Shown here: positions 1 through 10,360 of the stretch, one piece after another | How positions within the stretch are numbered: position 1 is the first letter of the stretch | Layout: each line of letters opens with the position of its first letter | NCBI GenBank assembly: GCA_013397865.1 | Contig: VZTI01005310.1 | Coordinates: 977,394-1,041,393, forward strand | Length of the DNA stretch: 64,000 bases | Direction: 5' to 3' | From: Struthidea cinerea | Lineage: Eukaryota; Chordata; Aves; Passeriformes; Corcoracidae | Position numbers and translations under genes: made by a program | The notes under the pieces: generated by a model | Databases searched by the model: none | What the model saw: the letters and a program-made list of their open reading frames with translations, nothing else | Told to the model about the DNA's origin: nothing

Positions 1-1734
1 GAGCTTGGAGTTGGTGATCCCAGAGGGCTTCTCCGACCTAAGTTCCAAAGAACTCCCTAAGTTCCTGTTTTATTTTGATATGTGGTCCTGTGTTTCATTG
101 GGGCTTGAGAGAGCAGAAATGTGGAAATGCGAAACTTAACAATTGATTTACTATTGTTAATAGTAAATGTAAGAACATCAACATTTAATGAGAAAATTTT
201 ATTATTTTCTAAAGAATTATTACAGAATATCCAATCAACAGAATGGCTATTAAGGGTGATTCAAGTCCTCCTTGCAGTCGTTGATCACGGATAAAGGTTC
301 CTGCAGCTCTTTTTCCCCCTCTCCTCCACCCAGGATCTGATAACAGTGCTTGCCAAAGTAGGCGTCCATCTAACTCATCCCTGCCTTTTCTCCCGGATGT
401 TGGAATCCAAGTCAGGGATTGAATGTGCAATTTAATAAGCAGATGATTTTTATTGCATAAAAATGCGAGCTGAACACATGAATCTGGGCTATTATTCGTT
501 GTGAAATGTTCAGTTTTGGGTAATTGCATCAAATTGCAACTAAGTTTTACTAAGTGAATAAAGTTTAAATTGAATTTCCCATGAACACCTGAATGATGTC
601 AGCAGCAATCTGAGGGTCTGTTGGTCTTAATTGGGATAGTCTGACAAGGAAAATTTTATTCCAAGTGGTGATTTAAAAAGAAATTATGGCAGGAGGTAAC
701 CTGAAAGAATACAACACTCTTTTTTATCCTCAACTCAGCCTTTTCTTTCCCAAAGTACAGATAAAATTCTATAAATAATTATATGAGATTACGTTTTTAA
801 CTAATACTCTTACTTCTTTTTTTTAGTGCAGTTCCTGCACAAGTGATGTTTAGGACCATATTCTGTATTCTTAAGGAATATTTTAAGAATAATGACATAA
901 CCAGTTTCAGGAAGTTCTAGCAGGCAAGAGGGATTTGATACAATATCAATAGCCATATCTGTTGATTGGCTATTCCATTTTAATTTTTTAGAAAAGAAAA
1001 GTCTACCTATTAAATGTTGATGTTCCTCCCTGTTAATAAATTAATTAAGCTGTTAAGTTACACAAATCTAACATGTTTGGCATGTCATGAAGGAAAATGT
1101 TCTGATTTCATTTTAAAAAAATAAAAGAAAGCAACGAACAACGGAATGATTGAAAGGAGGCTCGGAATTCACCTTGTGCCAGCCTTAGCTTTGGATAACT
1201 GAATATATGAGCTACGACCATTAATTAATAGCTATAGAAATAATCTAACAGGAGAATCTCTTTCTTGAAAGAGTGAAGCAACAAAGTACACACGTGGCAG
1301 AACAGATACAGAAGTTTCCTAGGATACTTCAAAGCAGGGAGATCCCAAAGCCTTCGGCTAAATTTCAATTCCCGCTTGTAGAAAGGATGTGCAACTGAAT
1401 AAGCAATTAGTTATGGATTATTCACTCAGCTTGACTGCTGGATATTCGAGTAGCACGTTAACCTACCCCTGACTGGGTTCATAGCCCTTATTGTTCAGGA
1501 ATAAATTAAATCTGCATTAAAAAACCTCACCCTACCTGGGCTTGATCTTGCAGAGAAATTTTCCTGTTGACTATTGATCAGAGCAGGGACAATGAGGCAC
1601 CCCGGTGGGTCAAGCTGGAGGTACATATTGAAGATTATCCTCCCTGCTTTAAATGCTTCTAAATAACTGGGGGGCTTGAGGGAGACAGAAAAAAAGATGT
1701 GTAAATTTCCTTTAGAAAGGGAAAAGTCTTGCAA
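1..1734. other. Non-coding AT-rich DNA, no gene recognised
   Basis: The longest open frame is 107 codons (minus strand, 209-532) and its product resembles nothing I know. The stretch is AT-rich with many TTAAT/TAATTA words, for example around 1035-1060 and 1215-1230. A splice-acceptor-like signal (branch-point-like ACTAAT, pyrimidine run, AG at 825-826) stands alone, with no matching donor or open exon. I see no repeat family here. Confidence 0.6.
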
Positions 1735-1875
1735 AGAATCAGAATCGTTGAATGGTATGAGTAGGAAGGGGCCTTAAAGCCCACGCAGTGCCACCCCTGC
1801 CATGGGCAGGGACACATTCCAATATCCCAGCATGCTCCAAGAGCCATCTGACCTGTCTTTGGACACTTCCAGGTA
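1735..1875 (-). mobile_element. CR1 LINE 3'-end fragment (old, truncated)
   Basis: The + strand reads as the reverse complement of an avian CR1 3' tail. Octamer-like 'agaatcgttgaatgg' is followed by 'ggccttaaagcccacgcagt', then 'gccatgggcagggacac', and a weak match running to 'ggacacttccagg'. The 3' end of the element therefore lies on the left. Numerous substitutions point to an old copy. Only the last ~140 bp of the element is recognisable; no reverse-transcriptase coding remains. Confidence 0.85.
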
Positions 1876-3051
1876 AACTGTTTCGGTGTTGTTTAGAGAG
1901 TCAGTCTCTAAAATCCTTTGTCCAGGTCTCACCGGGTGCAGCACCCAGCTGGAAGTGTCCCTTCCGTGTCTCAAACTCTTATGGAGCTTTGTGCAGCAGA
2001 GGACGGAAAGAGCACCAAACATGTCCTTCCTGTTAGAAATCCCTGGTTGTAGCTGTGATCCCAAACTGGCACCATAAGACTGTGTCATTTGGCTACATAC
2101 GGGAGGTGTTTTATTAAAATGATAGGAACTAGATCAGAACTGAGCTGACTTGTTTCTTAGAGCAATAATTGCATATGCTCCATCCACTTTGGATTGTCCA
2201 GCCACAACAGCTGTGTTCAACAACTGTGTGTTGGCACCTCATTTTTCTTCTTGTCTAACCAGGCAATCCATTTTCCCATGAGAAATATTTTTTGTGGGAA
2301 AAAGAAAAGCGGGAGGTAGTTCAGAGGTGCTGGTTGCTGGTTGCTGTCACAAACACACACATCCCTAAACCCATGATTGCTTTGCCCTGGCGCAGAGAAG
2401 TGGTTTCTGTCTTCTGCACAAGGTGAAGAAAACTAGGGGTGGGGATAAAATGCTTCCTTATATTCCCCCAAGCCGTCCATCACCAAACACACTGCAAGTG
2501 CGGTCAGACAAACCCTAAAGCGAGCACATGGGAGGCCAATGAGCTGTGTGGAACCACTGAAGCAACACGGACCAAGAACCGCAAAGCTACCCGAGAGGGT
2601 GGCTCAGAACGTGCTCCTGGTGGGGACAGCAGCCTTTGGCACTACTGACACCATGTACCCACAGCCGTTCATCCCGTTTTAGATGGATTTCTTCCCTCCC
2701 TCTCTCTGAGACCTGCTGTGATCCCAACGGCAGCAGTCCTGAACCTGCTCCTCTGTTACTCATTCATGCAAAGGGAGAAAAAGTCAGATGAGAACGCGCC
2801 CTCTTCTTTGTGTGACTCATAACTTTTTAAAGTGTTGAGGGAATGATACTCATGACTGTATTTGTTGCCTCATCAAAGAGAGCAGAACACACAAGAAACT
2901 CGGGAAGAAAGAGGGCTTTTTCTGGATTCTCAGCTTCAGGTTCTTAGTGCAGCGAGATAGAGCAGAGCACTGTATTAAGCACTGTAATTTATAATATAGA
3001 GAGACAGAAATTTAGAATAGATAATATCTATATATATTCTATCTAATATAA
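1876..3051. other. Non-coding DNA between two CR1 fragments
   Basis: Nothing coding is supported. A short perfect hairpin sits at 1892-1912 (8-bp arms tttagaga/tctctaaa, 5-nt loop), just beyond the CR1 fragment. A short CA run occurs near 2347-2359. An AT-rich tract at 2985-3051 (ataatatctatatatattc and similar) borders the next CR1 copy. Open frames are at most 82 codons. Confidence 0.55.
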
Positions 3052-3236
3052 GGGTGGGGAGGACCTGGCACAGGTTGCCCAGGGAAGCTGTGCCTGCCGC
3101 GTCCCTGGAAGTGTCCAAGGACAGACTGGACACGGCTTGGAACGACCTGTTTTAATTAAAGGTATCTTTGTTTATGGCAGAGGAATTGGACTGCATGATC
3201 TTGAAATGCCCTTTCTGGCCCAAACCATTCTGTGAT
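3052..3236 (+). mobile_element. CR1 LINE 3'-end fragment (diverged)
   Basis: The sequence follows the CR1 3' end in sense order: 'gggtggggaggacctggc', 'caggttgcccagggaagct', 'ccctggaagtgtccaagg', 'gacacggcttggaacgacct', 'ttggactgcatgatctt', and finally 'cccaaaccattctgtgat'. The stretch normally reading 'ggtgtccctgcccatggcag' has decayed to an AT-rich version. The copy is 5'-truncated, non-coding, and visibly older than the copy at 46.2 kb. Confidence 0.9.
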
Positions 3237-3609
3237 AAAACCACGGTGACTGAGAGGAAAGAAAAGCTGAAAATGGTTTTTTTTCCATTTTAATGCTTAG
3301 AAACCTAAGAAATTTCTCATTGGACACAGCATCCTCATGAGGGATCCGATACCCCGGACAGGCTCCTTGTCTCTTGCAAATTGTGACAGTGTTTCTTCCC
3401 CCAGGGACTGATGAGTTTCCTCATCCAGAGGCACTACATGGATCTCCAGTATAAACAATATTTATGTCCAAGAACATTTAGGGGTTTAAGAAACATTAGG
3501 ATTTCTGCTATATTTTTAGACATTTTCTATTCAAGGCAGAATAAAGAAAAAGCAGGTCTGTGATTGAATTTTGCAGTTTCTGTGCTTCAATATAGTGAAG
3601 CAAGGCCAG

Positions 3610-3960
3610 GCAGCTCAATTACCCCCCGCCCAATCAACTGATCACATTAAAAATGAAGAGTAAATTTTTCATGGCTTAAAGGGAGAAAACTCTGATTTGA
3701 ATTCAAAATAAATGAGAAATATTAATGTGTTGGAGAAATGAGTTTAATGATGTATTTAAAAACTATCAAATTAATGTTTCTCATTAGTAGCACGGCTTAA
3801 TCACTCTTTGCAAGCAGAGGGAAGAAAGTAAAGCAATATCGTAAAAGATCAAATAGTGATTCAAAATTAATTAATCCAGCATTGTATAAATCAGGTAACT
3901 TCAATAAAAATACTAGTTCCGTATTCAGTCCTTATGGGCAAATTTAAAAAGAAAAAATGC
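3610..3960. other. Candidate conserved non-coding element (CNE-like)
   Basis: This block is AT-rich and non-repetitive, and is dense in homeodomain-type cores such as TTAATG, ATTAAT and TTAATTAATCC around 3720-3780 and 3865-3880. It lacks open frames and microsatellites. The texture matches enhancer-type CNEs near developmental genes, but I have no alignment, so the call rests only on composition and motif density. Confidence 0.25.
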
Positions 3961-5254
3961 TTTAATTAGTGCCTTTTCATTCAATCCACCTGACCTATTT
4001 ATTTTTAATTGAACTGTAGGGTGCTAAGCGTACTATGGAAGTGCTAATTGCAGTACTATATTTTTTAACATTTCCCCCTGAACTCAATAATTTGTTTTGT
4101 GGGAGAATATGGCAGAATAAAGGAGAAAACTGGTGCCTTGCTGTGCTGGGAGCTGCTGTTGTGTTTCCTCTCCTGCTCCCGACCTGTTTCATGCTGTGCA
4201 AACACCTCCTGTCTCTTGCTACCACGGATTTGCATTGACTGTGTCAAGGTTTATCTTGCAATTATTGCTTTGTGAGCTGGTTAGAAGATCTGCTTGAGCG
4301 ACAGCAGTGCAAGAGCTGTTGTTATTTAACTTTAATAATTTGTGGAGTAGAAGCTGCTTGACAGGCCTTTTAATGACTAATAACGTTTACATTATATTTG
4401 TGTCAATGAACCTCTTTGCACTGAAGTTTTCTAGCGATCCTACAAGCAGATGTGTTGTCCCGAATCAGGTTTATTCCTACTGGGTCAATGAAAGGGAAAC
4501 CAGGGCAGAGACAGATCTTTCTTCAAATGCCACCATACGCACTGGGTGGTGATGTCGTGGCCAGTGCTGTGAACAGGGGGTGAATCGCTGCTACTGCTGT
4601 CAAACTGGTATTTCCAACTGCTGCCTCACCAATCCTTTTCTTCTGGAGCTCCAAATTTTACTGAGTTTCTCAAGCACTAATCCCCAGGAATTAACTCCAA
4701 CGTTGCAGCCTGAAGAACAGCTCCCTTTAAAAGAGGCTCTTCTCGAGCTCTCAGTGAAGAATTAAAGCTCATGTGATTCCCCAGCATTGACGCCTTGAAA
4801 ATTAGCACCTCTTTGGTGTAAGCAGCTCTGTTAGAGAGGGGCTCAGGGAGTTTTACAAGGGCAAATATTTTTTGCGGCTCCCACGGGGCTTTTTACCGGA
4901 TATGAGTCAGGTGCCTGAGCCTCACGTTCTTTGTGATTCTGGGGAAGATGAGAACACCCTGAGCCTGCCTGACTCCTCTTGTTCAAGTCTCTTTTCAAAG
5001 AGAAAAAAGCCCCAGGCAAGTAATTTATATTTATTTGTGTTCTTCTCTCCATCTCTGGCCAGCTGATGCAGTGAGAAGAGGTTTGTAAAAAGCTGAGGTC
5101 TGGAAATCATCAGCTTCTTGTCAAAGTCCTAAATTTGTATCTTGAGCATTTGAATATTCATGGCCAGTCCCAAAATAATGAGAAATATCAAATACATAAA
5201 TGATTGTCTTTTACTTCACCACTGGTAAGGGCACAATGGCATCGTATATTCACG

Positions 5255-5395
5255 TTTTGGACACTCTCCTAAAATATCTTTTGACTGAACAAAATAGTCT
5301 CATCATTCCTCTGAATACAGAGCGGAACCCTGTCGTCCCTGTCACATACAAAGGTAGGTACTTGAACATACATTTTGTGACGCAAGTGTCCAAAA
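5255..5395. repeat. Spaced inverted repeat (11-bp perfect arms)
   Basis: Arm one, ttttggacact, is at 5255-5265. Arm two, agtgtccaaaa, is at 5385-5395 and is its exact reverse complement. About 119 bp separates them. The interval could be a very short degraded DNA-transposon relic or a chance dyad; I see no clear target-site duplication outside the arms. Confidence 0.45.
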
Positions 5396-7309
5396 TACCA
5401 CCTAAACTTCTATATTTCCTAATTTTTTGTAAAAGGAATTGGAACATGTAAAAAAATATAAAACCCCTGCTGAATTATGAGTGTTCTGCTGCTGTCCTGG
5501 AACTGCTGAGCAAAATGATGAGACACTGATGTCACTCACCGCTCTCCGAAAAAGAACTTTGTCTCATCCAGCCGACAAAAAGTGTTGAATTTTCATACGC
5601 GGGTGGTTAAGATCAGCACTTTGTTTCAGGTTTTTTCGGCATTCATGGAATTGTCCCTGTCTGTCTAACAAGGGATAGCTAGGAAATTCCAAACAAAAAT
5701 GAACTGCTTCAGCCTGACCTCAAAGCTGTGTGTTCAATTATCTTGCCAGGCCAAGTGAATTTCCAATAAAGAACTTCATTGTGTATTGATTTTAAAGATG
5801 GATGTGGACATAAATACTGCTCTAATTGTTTTACATTTCTAGAATTGCATGTGAGCTTCAGAAACAACCACAGACCTCTGAAAGCTTCGTACTCAACACG
5901 TTGAAGCTGATACGACAACACATTTTACAGAGAGGGCTTGACTGGTTTTGAATGGCCTTAAAACCACACTAATGCTTTTTAAGTGGAGGATTGAGTGATC
6001 GGGATGAGACGGTTTCAGCTGTGTCAGCCCACAGACATTCTCTGGGCCAGCACCTTTGAAGAGCACGGAGTTAATCCAAATATTCATCCCTGGAACACCA
6101 GCCAAGAGGAGAGCGTTTCGTCATGGCATACGGAAAAATCAGAGGTTCTCCTGGCACCTACTTCTTCTAAACCAGAGTTCTAATAATTCGCTTTACAGAG
6201 GCAATACAGGTGATTTCACATATGGATTCAATTTTCAAAAGCAGCTGAGCTTTGAGCATCCACGTCAGTAATCCCTTCTTTGAAGCTGGGTGGACTTTTT
6301 ACGGTCTGAATTAAAAGCCTCTTTGAACCTAATTTAAGTTCTTTCATGATTTAATGTGGAAATGGCAAAGAGCAGATGATAGTGTGTTAGTTAAAGAAAT
6401 CTATACGATGAGTTAAAGCTCCATGATTTCTGGGAAGGCTTGAAATTAACTCACTAAAGCTTTCTCCTGGCATTGAAACAACTTGCTTTTGCTTTACAAA
6501 AGTGTCCTTAAGTCCCTGGGAAATTGATGCTGGACCTAAGAGCTTTCGCAAAATTCTCCTGACGTGGGTTCCTCAGTGACACCTCAGGACTTTTTTTGGA
6601 GACTTGGGTGGAGGCGTCTTGATTCCGTAGGGAATCATGGGGCCAAGGTCCAGACCTCTGAGTCCCTGCCAAAGGACTATTCCTCCTGCAATACTGTATG
6701 GCAACACTTCCTTGCTGCAAACAGGTCTCTCGCCTGAATAAAAGGAATGAATCACCCAGGAAAAAGGTGTTAGTTTCTTCTGAAAGCTTAGGAATATCAC
6801 CCGGCTCTGATTTTTTCCTGTGCAAGTCCTGCATTTTTGGAGTTTCTGTGCATTTTTTCCAGTCCTCTCTGCCGAAGCATTTCTTTCAAGCTCCTCTCTT
6901 AGAAGAGTGTTATTTATGATGCTCAAAAGGTGTTTTGCTGTGGACAACTCGTTCTTAAATGTTAATGAAACTAAATTGAAATCTCTGGTTGCAAAGTCTC
7001 CGCACTGGAAGGTTGTTATAACGCATCATGAAAACGTCCTTTCCAAAGCCCTCCTGAACGTGTAAATAAAACAGGAGGCACTTCAGTCAACACTTCTGAG
7101 GACTCTGCCCACGTCCAGGGAGCAATTATTGACTAGACAAACATGATTTGACCCTGGAGCTCGAGTGTTGTCTCAGGCTGACCCTTGTCCCTCCTCAGCC
7201 TGACTCTGCAAAGCAAAGCTCCACTCTGCCCTTTGCTTAATTAGGGACTGCTTCTACTCTCAGTATCTGGGACGTTCTGAGAAAAGGCTCTTGAACGTTT
7301 CAGCTCTGG

Positions 7310-7500
7310 TTTCAGTGTGTTAATAAGGACCTAATCACCTGTTTAGGATGAGTGATTAAAGAAAGTGTATTAAACTAAATAAAACCTTTTTATTCTGCAA
7401 TTGCAAGCTGTGTGGTTATTCGAGAATATCTATTTCTCCTCAAATTCAAGCTTGATTGTAACCTTCAATTAACTTTCAAAAGCAGATAAGCTCCTAGATA
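7310..7500. other. Candidate conserved non-coding element (CNE-like)
   Basis: This is an AT-rich, non-repetitive block with closely spaced TAAT/ATTA words (taataaggacctaatcacc, gtgattaaag, gtattaaact, cttcaattaact) and no open frame. It is flanked by more GC-rich, unstructured sequence, so it stands out locally. The call is inference from texture only. Confidence 0.25.
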
Positions 7501-9149
7501 AAGCTGTTTTCTCTCTGGAAGGGGAGGAGGGAGGAGAATGAAATCCACAGATAGTAGTGAGATATTGGGTCAGGCAAAATTAAGGATGAATGAACGCGTG
7601 TGTAATCTGTCATATTTATGAGGATCGAAAAACATCCACACCACTGGGACGCTCAGCAAAGGCTGGCAGAGTGGCTGGTGCCCCCAGAACCTAGCACTGG
7701 TCTTTCCCACCCTGCTCCAAAATAATGGATTGCATTATATCTCTTGAAATCCCACATGATTTCCCATCCAAAACCACACCAGACTTCCAAACCGTAATTG
7801 CACATTATGTAAAATATCAATCATTGTCTAAGTTGTATTGGTTGCACACCCTCTGTCTGAAGTGACAAGCCTCTGCCATGGAGCCCACCTGGAAGACCTG
7901 AGGTAAAGTCATATATTTAGTATTCAAAATCACAGTAGATAACTGTAGATTTTGGGATTTAGCCTTCTCAGCATTCGAATTTAACATAAAGCAGAGGCCA
8001 GAGAGGAATTCAACTGGATTTTATCTGTGGGTGTGTGTGAAGGCACAGCAGGGAGAGGAATGATACAGAATCAGGAAGAGCTGCAGAAGCGACCCCATGA
8101 AATCACTCAGTCCCCACTGGTTTTACACAAGGGCCGCTGTGTGGGGCAGATTTTTTGTTTGGGGGGAGCCAGGAGGTGGTTGCTGTGCAGCTCAGTGGCA
8201 CAGACAAGTTTTAGGATCTAGCTCTGGGGTAACAAACATCCTTCCTGCTTATCCTTTATTCAATCAGCCTTTCCTCTGATCTTCTGCATTACAACAGCAC
8301 TGAGCAGTGTCGTGCTGGCAGCAGAGAGGCTGAAGCCTTCTCTGAGCACAGGCAAATATTTCTGGGCATCAGCAGCTTCAGCAACAAAGGTTTGGATGGG
8401 ACTACACGTGTGAGGAGAGGAGCACCGCACTGGGGATGGATGAGAAGGTTGGGCTTGGGTTCCTCACTAGCAAGGCAGGGAAGTGAAAAATGACATTGAA
8501 CTTGCCAGGAAAATTCTTAGTCCTGGAGCACAGAGAGCTTTTCTACACCCACTTTCAGGTGTGTGGAATCCTTACGTGAAAAATCCCATGCAGAAAAGGC
8601 AAAAAGTCCATGGTAAATAAGTGTCCTTCAATGTCGTGATGAAATTGAAGTTCTCGGAGCAAAAGCACTGCTGGAGTCCCCGTAAATATTTCGCTTCAGT
8701 CCCAGGGAGTCATCAAATAGACAAGAATGTGAAAGTTGGAAGGTAAAAACAGCAACTCTGGGTGGGCCATGACCGGAGACAGGTAACTCAGTGCTGAAAC
8801 CTCTAGGCAAGATAAGCATGACCCGTTACTCTTGGCTTTCTTTCCTTTATTATTCACGGATTAGCAAGTGCCACTTAAGACAGGGCTCTCTTCTGCTCTT
8901 GCCTTTCCTGCCTGTTAAAACCCCGTTCAACCCAGCAACTCCTGTGTGAGCACACAGAGGAGCAGAGCGGCTCATGAGGTTATAAACTGAGTGGTTGTCT
9001 CGATTGCCATTTTTGCAGGGAACTCCTTCAAATGAAGCTCGTGTCAAACATTAATCGAGCTCCTGAAGTGGCTCTTGGGTTAATTCAGCCGGGCTGGGGA
9101 CGCTGCTACCTCTGCCTCTTTTCTGTGCTCACCTGTAGTCAAACATGCT

Positions 9150-9480
9150 ACAGCAATATTCGTTAAGTGCCCCGTTTAATTTCATCTCCAATTTAAATTT
9201 TATGAGGCAGTTACGTGTTAGTTAAAGGGTCTTTTGAAAGGACTGAAAAGATCAGGTGAATTTTAAAGGAGTGGATATTTAAAACCTCATTGCTATTTCA
9301 ATTGAAGTGAATTTTAATAGCTGAGAGTCATTTTTGTTAATACATTAAAGATGTTTAGTGCTATTAATTGATATGGAACAGAGTAGCAGTGACTTTATTA
9401 TGTGGTTTAAAATATCAACTGGTCTTAAAGCTATTTCTGCTATGCGTTTCTATTAAATGCCAACTCTAATGCCTATAGAG
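9150..9480. other. Candidate conserved non-coding element (strongest by texture in the left half)
   Basis: About 330 bp is AT-rich but not simple repeat. It holds many homeodomain-like cores (gtttaatttc, ccaatttaaatttt, ttttaatagc, gctattaattga, tattaaatgcc) and a CAATTG E-box-like word near 9300. No frame is open through it. In composition it resembles vertebrate developmental enhancers. Conservation itself is not tested. Confidence 0.3.
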
Positions 9481-10344
9481 GCTCCTGGAGACCTGACTGT
9501 TGATTAAATTACCTTCCAGTGAGGGCTGAGTATCAGGCAGTGAACAGTCCTCCTAAAATGTGTAGTAAAGCTCTTGTTTGGAAACATCAAGGAAGGTAGG
9601 AATTCTGCTTTATCTGGGGCAGTTCAAGCGCTCGTTTGGCTTAAATGTAGAATAATAAGGTTACTGATGAAGAATAAAAATAATATTGTGACAAGAAAAG
9701 GTTGTTATTAACCTAGTGTTGTGTTTTTAAAGAATTTTTTATTTATTCTGCCCACCATGGAGCATCCCAACTCTTGTGTCTCCCTGGCTAAAAAGACTGG
9801 TACAGGCGATAAAGGGGTAAGTGGAAGGGTTCAGGGTTAGATGAGGATCTCAGCTGTGGCCCCCTTTGTAAAATTAAGGGAATTTGCCTTCTGTTCTTCT
9901 GCCTCTCTGCTTTTGCCTTCTTGCTCATTTAAATACAAGTTTTCAGGGAAAGTTATATAAAAACCTTGACAGCTCCTTATGGCAGCTCCGTGTGATGAGA
10001 TCAATCATTCTTCATCTTTTCCACATTTCCTATGCTGGCTTCCGAGCAAGATTTCCTTTTCTCCCCCTGCAAATGATTTCCTGCTCAAGCTCCTGCTGTG
10101 GAAATTCACTTTGGGTAGTCTGATCATGTTGACAGTTACAAAAATCTGGTCAGAGTGTGGAAAAATGGACGAATGTTCTCAGAAATTATTTGGTTGATTG
10201 TTTCTGATGGGATTCAGGTGCAAAGGCAGGGACAAAGGATGTCTCCTTTGCTCTGGATCCAAAGGCAGATGAAAATGCAGATTGCCCTCAAAATACTCAA
10301 GGCAAGGGATGCTAAAAAGGAAATTTTATTTACTCCTTTTTTCT

Positions 10345-10360
10345 CCCACCTGCAGGTGGG
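10345..10360. promoter_or_regulatory. Perfect 16-bp palindrome with paired CACCTG/CAGGTG E-boxes
   Basis: The sequence cccacctgcaggtggg equals its own reverse complement. It contains CACCTG and CAGGTG overlapping head to head, the bipartite form bound by ZEB/SNAI-class zinc fingers and some bHLH factors. The palindrome is directly visible; binding is inference. It lies in otherwise unremarkable non-coding DNA. Confidence 0.35.

Larger units (their letters stand above)
3237..8000. other. CR1-free non-coding DNA with CNE-like blocks
   Basis: No gene is supported; the longest open frame is 124 codons (minus, 6573-6947) without recognisable content. Two blocks, 3610-3960 and 7310-7500, have the texture of conserved non-coding elements: AT-rich, many TAAT cores, little simple repeat. 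An 11-bp inverted repeat spans 5255-5395. No transposon family is recognisable in this segment. Confidence 0.5.

Noticed and set aside
5200..5451. Possible exon: open on both strands with 'aaaggtaggt' resembling a splice donor near 5350
   Set aside because: No matching acceptor upstream and the products are unfamiliar. An inverted repeat explains part of the structure.
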